Of a stretch of DNA of 64,000 nt, positions 58,578 through 64,000 are shown piece by piece. The stretch's first letter is position 1. Each line of letters opens with the position of its first letter. The notes beneath the pieces are model-generated. The model did not search any database and was not told where the DNA came from. It saw nothing but the letters and a program-made list of their open reading frames with translations. The stretch covers positions 1 to 64,000 of the forward strand of contig NZ_JANXNX010000070.1 in the NCBI RefSeq assembly GCF_025353885.1. The letters run 5' to 3'. Source of the DNA: Sphingomonas sp. GTDB taxonomy: Bacteria > Pseudomonadota > Alphaproteobacteria > Sphingomonadales > Sphingomonadaceae. Both the position numbers and the translations under genes were made by a program.

Positions 58578-59722
58578 TGGCGGGTCAGTTCACGACCGAC
58601 GATCATCCGCATGACCTGGTTGGTGCCCTCCAAGATCGAATGAACCCGCAGGTCGCGCCAGAACCGCTCGATCGGGTAATCCTGCAAATAGCCATAGCCG
58701 CCAAACAGTTGCAGCGCGTCGTTCGCAACCTTCGACCCCGTATCGGTCGCCAGGCGCTTTGCCATCGCCGCGAATTTGGTCTTGTCGGGCGCGTTGGACG
58801 TGACCTTCGCCGCCGCCATGTACAACAGCGCGCGGGCCGCCTGCAGGTCGGTCTCCATGTCGGCCAGCATGAACTGCGTGTTCTGGAAATCGGCGATGCT
58901 CTTACCAAACTGCTGACGTTCGCGGGTGTAGGCGATTGCTTCGTCGAGGCACCGTTGCGCGCCGCCCAGCGAACAGGCACCGATGTTCAGACGCCCGCCA
59001 TCGAGGCCCATCATCGCGATCCGAAACCCCTCGCCTTCGCCCCCGATCAGGTTTTCAACCGGCACGCGCACGCCGTCGAAATTGACCTGCGCGGTGGGCT
59101 GCGAATGCCAGCCGAGCTTGCGCTCGTTCGCGCCGAACGACACGCCCGCCATGTCCTTTTCGATGACCAGGCACGAGATCCCTTTCGGTCCCTCCTCTCC
59201 CGTCCGGACCATCGTGATGTAAACCTCGTTCGCGCCGCCGCCCGAAATGAATGCCTTTGACCCGGTAACGATATAATGGTTGCCGTCGCGCACCGCTTTC
59301 GATTTCAATGCCGCCGCGTCCGATCCTGACGAGGGTTCGGTCAGGCAATAGGACGCGATCCGGTCCATGGTAACGAGGTCGGGCAGGTATTTCGCCTTGA
59401 CGGCCGCCGAACCGAACCGGTCGATCATCCACGCCGCCATGTTGTGGATCGAAATGAACGCGCTGGTCGACGGGCAGCCGTACGCCATCGCCTCCATGAT
59501 CAGCGCGCTGTCGAGCCGCCCGAGACCAATCCCCCCCGAATCCTCGCTCACATAGATCGACGCAAAGCCAAGCGCCGCCGCCGCGCGGATCGTGTCGCGC
59601 GGGAAGATGTGCTTTTCATCCCATTCGGCCGCGTGCGGCGTGATCGCGTCGGCGGTGAACTTGCGCGCCATCTCCTGGATCGCAAGCTGGTCTTCGGTAA
59701 GCTCGAACTGGCCGCTCATCAT
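58574..59722 (-). CDS. Acyl-CoA dehydrogenase (probably isobutyryl-CoA, by operon context)
   Basis: CLTEPSSGSDAAALKSKAVRDGNHYIVTGSKAFISGGG...RQQFGKSIADFQNTQFMLADM...LFGGYGYLQDYPIERFWRDLRVHSILEGTNQVMRMIVGREL. Confidence 0.94.
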   Translation of the reverse strand: MMSGQFELTEDQLAIQEMARKFTADAITPHAAEWDEKHIFPRDTIRAAAALGFASIYVSEDSGGIGLGRLDSALIMEAMAYGCPSTSAFISIHNMAAWMIDRFGSAAVKAKYLPDLVTMDRIASYCLTEPSSGSDAAALKSKAVRDGNHYIVTGSKAFISGGGANEVYITMVRTGEEGPKGISCLVIEKDMAGVSFGANERKLGWHSQPTAQVNFDGVRVPVENLIGGEGEGFRIAMMGLDGGRLNIGACSLGGAQRCLDEAIAYTRERQQFGKSIADFQNTQFMLADMETDLQAARALLYMAAAKVTSNAPDKTKFAAMAKRLATDTGSKVANDALQLFGGYGYLQDYPIERFWRDLRVHSILEGTNQVMRMIVGRELTRQ

Positions 59723-61222
59723 TCAGCCCATCGTCGGGATGACAAAGGCATTGGCCCCATCGCCGACGCCCCCGTCGGGCCAGCGTTGCGTGATCGTCTT
59801 GACCTTGGTCCAGAACTTCACGCCTTCCATGCCGTGCTGGTTGGTGTCGCCGAACGCGCTGCGTTTCCAGCCACCGAACGTGTGATAGGCGACCGGCACG
59901 GGGATCGGCACGTTGATGCCGACCATCCCGACATTGACCCGCGCCGCGAACTCGCGCGCGGCATGGCCGTTGCGCGTGAAGATCGCCACGCCGTTGCCGT
60001 ATTGATGCTGGCTGGGCAGCGCGAGCGCTTCCTCGAAATCGGCGGCGCGGACGATCTGGAGGACGGGTCCGAAGATTTCCTCCTTGTAACTTTCCATGTC
60101 CGGCGTGACGTGATCGAACAGGCTCGGGCCAATGAAGAAACCCTGCTCATGCCCCTGCAACGTGAAGCCGCGACCGTCGACCACCAGCTCGGCCCCCTCG
60201 TCGACGCCTTTCTGGATCCAGCCCTCGACCCGCGCCTTGTGCGCCGCGTTCACGACCGGACCGTAATGCGCATCGGCATCGGTCGAAACGCCGACCCGCA
60301 GCGAGGCAATCGCGGGCAACAGCTTTTCACGCAGGGCAATGGCGGTCTTCTCACCGACCGGTACGACCACCGGCAACGCCATGCACCGCTCGCCAGCCGA
60401 ACCGAACGCGGCTCCCGACAGGTCGTTGACGACCTGGTCCAGGTCGGCATCGGGCATGACGATGCCATGGTTCTTGGCCCCGCCCATCGCCTGCACCCGC
60501 TTGCCTGCCGCGACCCCGCGCTGATACACATAGTGCGCGATGTCGGACGACCCGACGAAGCTGACTGCGGCGATGTCGGGATGGTCGAGGATGGCGTCGA
60601 CCATTTCCTTGTCACCATGGACGACCTGGCAGATCCCGGCGGGCAACCCCGCCTCGATAAACAGTTCGGCAAAGCGCACCGGCACCGACGGATCGCGCTC
60701 GCTGGGCTTGATGATGAAGGCGTTTCCGGTCGCGATCGCCACCCCCGACATCCACAGCGGGATCATGCCGGGAAAGTTGAACGGGGTGATGCCCACCCCG
60801 ATGCCCAATGGCTGGCGCATCGAATAGACGTCGATGCCGGGACCTGCCCCTTGCGTATACTCACCCTTCAGGACGTGCGGGATGCCGCAGCAGAACTCGA
60901 TCACTTCCAGCCCGCGCTGGATGTCGCCCCGTGAATCGGCGATCACCTTGCCATGTTCGGACGAGAGCAGATGCGCCAGCTCGTCCATATTGGCTTCGAC
61001 CAGCCGCTTGAATTCGAACATCACGCGGGCGCGGCGCTGCGGGTTGGTGGCGGCCCAGCCGGGTTGCGCGTTTAGTGCCGCCGCCACCGCCAGGTCGAGC
61101 ACCGCTGCGTCACCCAGCGGGACACTGGCCTGCACTGCACCGCTGTTGGGATCGAAGATGTCACCGAACCGCGTTGCCGCCGCGCCCGCACCGCCTGCGA
61201 TGAAATGATTGACCTGACGCAT
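59723..61222 (-). CDS. mmsA: CoA-acylating methylmalonate-semialdehyde dehydrogenase
   Basis: Start MRQVNHFIAGG at 61222; ...LSSEHGKVIADSRGDIQRGLEVIEFCCGIPHVLKGE...GITPFNFPGMIPLWM...AFGSAGERCMALPV. Confidence 0.95.
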   Translation of the reverse strand: MRQVNHFIAGGAGAAATRFGDIFDPNSGAVQASVPLGDAAVLDLAVAAALNAQPGWAATNPQRRARVMFEFKRLVEANMDELAHLLSSEHGKVIADSRGDIQRGLEVIEFCCGIPHVLKGEYTQGAGPGIDVYSMRQPLGIGVGITPFNFPGMIPLWMSGVAIATGNAFIIKPSERDPSVPVRFAELFIEAGLPAGICQVVHGDKEMVDAILDHPDIAAVSFVGSSDIAHYVYQRGVAAGKRVQAMGGAKNHGIVMPDADLDQVVNDLSGAAFGSAGERCMALPVVVPVGEKTAIALREKLLPAIASLRVGVSTDADAHYGPVVNAAHKARVEGWIQKGVDEGAELVVDGRGFTLQGHEQGFFIGPSLFDHVTPDMESYKEEIFGPVLQIVRAADFEEALALPSQHQYGNGVAIFTRNGHAAREFAARVNVGMVGINVPIPVPVAYHTFGGWKRSAFGDTNQHGMEGVKFWTKVKTITQRWPDGGVGDGANAFVIPTMG

Positions 61223-61293
61223 GATCCGACTCCCATTTTCTTTCGCAACCCATTGCGGTCGATCGGGTAGCAGCGCAAGCGGCCGCAGCGTAT

Positions 61294-62079
61294 TCAAGAC
61301 CTGCAGAATTGCAAAACGGATGCCAGAATGTGCGAAATCCGCGCCTGCCCGGCCGGGGTCGCCAGCAAATCCTGGCGCACCTCTATCTCGACATAGCGCA
61401 GCCCCGCCGCATAGGCATGGCGCGGCACGGTATAGTCGATCCCATCCATCGCATAAGGTTCGTTGTCCCCCACCGGCACGTCAAGGGTTTCCCGCAATCG
61501 CGCCAGCACGGCCTGGGCAAAGTCGGTGTTGCCAAGGTGATGCAGCACGCCGATTTCCCACGGTCGAGCGACCCCGTTCATTGCCGGCGTGAAGCTGTGG
61601 ATGGCGACCAGCACCGGATCGGTCCTGCTGGCGAGCGCCGATCCAATTGCCGCGTGATAGGGCTCATGAATCTCGGCAACGCGCACCGCCCGGTCAGCGT
61701 CGGACAGCCCCTCGTTACCCGGCACCCGCGTGCCGTCGCTGACCACGGCAACGGAATCGGCAGCCGTGGGCCCGCGGTTGCAATCCACGACCAGCCGCGA
61801 ATAGGTCTGCTGCACCAGCGTTGCATCAAGCGCCTCGGCCAACATCGCCGACAACCCCGCCGCGCCGATGTCCCAGCCGATATGCCGCGTCAGGTCATCG
61901 GCCCCCAGCCCCAGCGTGCCCAGTGCCGTCGGCACCCGGTTCCCCGCATGGTCGCACAACAGGAGGAACGATGATGCCCCCAACGGGTTGATAACGCGCC
62001 AAGGCGGCGGATCATCGACCGCGAGGAGCGATGGCCGTGACGGGTCGCCGACTTCGAAATGCGGGGCGTTCAATGCCAT
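61294..62079 (-). CDS. N-formylglutamate amidohydrolase family protein
   Basis: SFLLLCDHAGNRVPTALGTLGL...RHIGWDIGAAGLS...YSRLVVDCNRGP. Confidence 0.88.
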   Translation of the reverse strand: MALNAPHFEVGDPSRPSLLAVDDPPPWRVINPLGASSFLLLCDHAGNRVPTALGTLGLGADDLTRHIGWDIGAAGLSAMLAEALDATLVQQTYSRLVVDCNRGPTAADSVAVVSDGTRVPGNEGLSDADRAVRVAEIHEPYHAAIGSALASRTDPVLVAIHSFTPAMNGVARPWEIGVLHHLGNTDFAQAVLARLRETLDVPVGDNEPYAMDGIDYTVPRHAYAAGLRYVEIEVRQDLLATPAGQARISHILASVLQFCRS

Positions 62080-62221
62080 TCCTGAACCTCTCTCACGTTA
62101 CCACTAACTCCTATCGACAGGTTGCGTTCGGCGATCGCATCATGGTGCGCCCACGTGAGAGCTACGACCAGCATCCGATTGACGCGACCCTGAAAATCGA
62201 TCCCGAACCCGGCAACCTGCG
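62073..62221 (+). pseudogene. Remnant of a transglutaminase N-terminal domain
   Basis: Plus-strand reading from ATG 62073: MPFLNLSHVTTNSYRQVAFGDRIMVRPRESYDQHPIDATLKIDPEPGNLR, matching the Bact_transglu_N pattern (HVTTYxYxxPVxFGEHRxMxRPRESxD...L.I.P.P), then loss of similarity and a stop at 62282. Confidence 0.65.
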
Positions 62222-62275
62222 CCGGCACCCAAGCCCGGGAGTCACCCCGAAAACAGAAACCAGAAAGGCCGACCT

Positions 62276-63127
62276 ATGCTGATCCGCGCCGGCTATGAAA
62301 TTCGTTTCGAGGCGTCCCTTTCCACGCCGATGATGGCGATGCTCAGCATCCATCCATCGCGCAACAAAGACCTGGCGACACCGCACCGCATCCGCGCTTC
62401 GCCCGACGTGCCGATCTATGACTATCTCGATGCGTTCGGGAACGTTTGCACGCGGGTGACGGTGCCAGAGGGTGGGCTGACGCTGCGCTGCGACTTCACG
62501 ATCGAGGACGATGGCCTGCCCGACCCCCAGGCACCAGACGCGATCCAGCACTCGATCGAGGATTTGCCCGACGAGATCCTCGTCTTCCTGCTGGGCAGTC
62601 GCTATTGCGAGACCGACCGCCTGTCCAACACGGCCTGGTCGCTGTTCGGCCATATTCCGCCGGGCTGGCAGCGTGTGCAGGCGATCGTCGACTTCACGCA
62701 CAGTCATATCGAATTCGGATATCACCATGCTCGGCCAACCAAGTCGGCTTGGGATGCGTATCGGGAACGCCAAGGGGTTTGCCGCGATTTCGCCCATCTG
62801 GCGATCACCCTGTGCCGCTGCATGAACATCCCGGCGCGCTATTGCACCGGCTATCTCGGCGACATCGGCGTGCCCCCGGTCGATTCGCCGATGGATTTCT
62901 CCGCGTGGTTCGACGTGTATCTGGGGGGCGCCTGGCACACGTTGGACGCACGCCACAATGTTTCGCGCATCGGACGAATTTTGATGGCGCGCGGACGCGA
63001 TGCGACCGATACAGCATTAACGACAGCATTCGGCCCCGCAGAGCTTGTCCAGTTCGACGTACACACCAGTGAGTTCCAGGGAACCGGAGAGGTTCGCCAG
63101 ATCAACGAAAGCAAACGCAATGGCTGA
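62276..63127 (+). CDS. Transglutaminase-like family protein
   Basis: IVDFTHSHIEFGYHHARPTKSAWDAYRERQGVCRDFAHLAITLCRCMNIPARYCTGYLG...DFSAWFDVYLGGAWHTLDARHN (Cys/His/Asp triad motifs). Confidence 0.93.
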   Translation: MLIRAGYEIRFEASLSTPMMAMLSIHPSRNKDLATPHRIRASPDVPIYDYLDAFGNVCTRVTVPEGGLTLRCDFTIEDDGLPDPQAPDAIQHSIEDLPDEILVFLLGSRYCETDRLSNTAWSLFGHIPPGWQRVQAIVDFTHSHIEFGYHHARPTKSAWDAYRERQGVCRDFAHLAITLCRCMNIPARYCTGYLGDIGVPPVDSPMDFSAWFDVYLGGAWHTLDARHNVSRIGRILMARGRDATDTALTTAFGPAELVQFDVHTSEFQGTGEVRQINESKRNG

Positions 63128-64000
63128 CCAAACCGGCTTCGATATGCTGCTCGACGAAAGCCCCCTGCCGTTCGGCGCGCCGCAGTTCGACCGGATCATG
63201 ACCGATCGGTTCCTCCCGGCCTTTCAGATAGCGATTGCCGAAGCCGCCGCCGAGATCGCCGCGATTGCCGACAATTCCGAAGCCGCGACGTTCACCAACA
63301 CGATCGAGGCACTCGAACGCTGCGGGGCAAGCCTGTCACGCGTCCGCCGCATCTTCTATACTCTGTCGTCGGCGCAATCGGACGCTCTGATGCGCAAGGT
63401 CGAGCCCGAGATTTCGGCGTTGCTGACACGGCACGGGACAGCGGTATCGCACAATGCCAATCTGTTCGCGCGCGTCCGCACAGTCTGGGAGTCGCGCGAT
63501 CGATCGGCGCTGGACGAGGCACAACGGCGGTTGGTCGAAGACAGCTACGAAGGCTATGTGAAGGGTGGCGCCGCGCTCGCCGAAGCTGAGAAGGTGCAAT
63601 TTGCGGCGATCGTCGAGCGACTGTCTGCGCTTTCGACCGAATTCGGACATAATGTGCTGGCCGAAGCAGCGGACTGGGAAATGCTGCTGACGGACGGCGA
63701 GTTGGACGGACTACCCGCCGGTATGCGCGCATCCGCGAAGGCCCGGGCGGCGGCAAAGGGACATGACGAGGCCTGGCTGTTCACCCTCGACCGCGGAGAC
63801 ATGGAGGGTTTGCTGACGTTTTCGACGCGGCGTGACCTGCGCGAACGAATGTGGCGCGCCTTCACGACGCGCTGCAATGGCGGTGCGCACGACAACCGCG
63901 CTATCGTCGATGAGATGCTGGCGTTGCGCCATGAACGTGCAGCCCTGCTCGGCTATGCGACCTATGCCGATTATGCGCTGTCGGACAGTATGGCAAAAAC
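63120..64000 (+). CDS. M3 family metallopeptidase (peptidyl-dipeptidase-like), 3' truncated by window edge
   Basis: Open frame from ATG 63120 to the window end: MADQTGFDMLLDESPLPFGAPQFDRIMTDRFLPAFQIAIAEA...RRIFYTLSSAQSDALMRKVEPEISALLTRHG...LRERMWRAFTTRC; typical Dcp/OpdA N-terminal half (zinc motif lies beyond the window). Confidence 0.87.
   Translation, partial: MADQTGFDMLLDESPLPFGAPQFDRIMTDRFLPAFQIAIAEAAAEIAAIADNSEAATFTNTIEALERCGASLSRVRRIFYTLSSAQSDALMRKVEPEISALLTRHGTAVSHNANLFARVRTVWESRDRSALDEAQRRLVEDSYEGYVKGGAALAEAEKVQFAAIVERLSALSTEFGHNVLAEAADWEMLLTDGELDGLPAGMRASAKARAAAKGHDEAWLFTLDRGDMEGLLTFSTRRDLRERMWRAFTTRCNGGAHDNRAIVDEMLALRHERAALLGYATYADYALSDSMAK

Noticed and set aside
59444-60934. 496-aa plus-strand ORF antisense to mmsA and acyl-CoA dehydrogenase
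   Set aside because: Antisense shadow ORF; the minus strand encodes two well-conserved enzymes.
1-64000. CRISPR arrays, tRNA/rRNA genes, prophage or transposase genes
   Set aside because: No regularly spaced repeats, recognisable tRNA/rRNA segments, integrase or transposase motifs were noticed; a dedicated tool run (tRNAscan-SE, Infernal, ISfinder) would be needed to exclude them formally.

Overview
The window is an AT-moderate to GC-rich alphaproteobacterial chromosome segment; gene content and protein style suggest a sphingomonad (inference, not tested). Blocks from left to right: (1) type II secretion genes gspF (runs off the left edge) and gspE, divergent from a secreted 670-aa PstS-like protein that ends in a strong intrinsic terminator. 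(2) A ~21 kb minus-strand block: TpsB transporter, DUF2341/LamG-type domain fused to ExbB, ExbD, TonB, a putative porin, a 4552-aa filamentous-haemagglutinin (TpsA) adhesin with a C-terminal Cys-x9-Cys tail, and a retropepsin-like aspartic protease. I rate this the best candidate for a poorly described system: an adhesin with a dedicated energy-transducing motor and a possible proteolytic release module. (3) A ~30 kb surface-polysaccharide locus with glycosyltransferases, five acyltransferases (three in a tandem TGATG-coupled array), two sulfotransferases, two paralogous Wzx flippases, a Wzy-like polymerase, a Wzc/GumC-like kinase, a beta-barrel protein, a type I secretion pair, a GT-UDP-galactopyranose mutase fusion and a GH1-like/RmlD-like fusion. 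(4) A valine/isobutyrate catabolic operon (mmsA, acyl-CoA dehydrogenase, HIBYL-CoA hydrolase, mmsB), N-formylglutamate amidohydrolase, a decayed transglutaminase N-terminal fragment beside an intact transglutaminase-like gene, and a truncated M3 peptidase. I saw no rRNA, tRNA or CRISPR array. All family calls were made by eye from sequence motifs; no database search was run.
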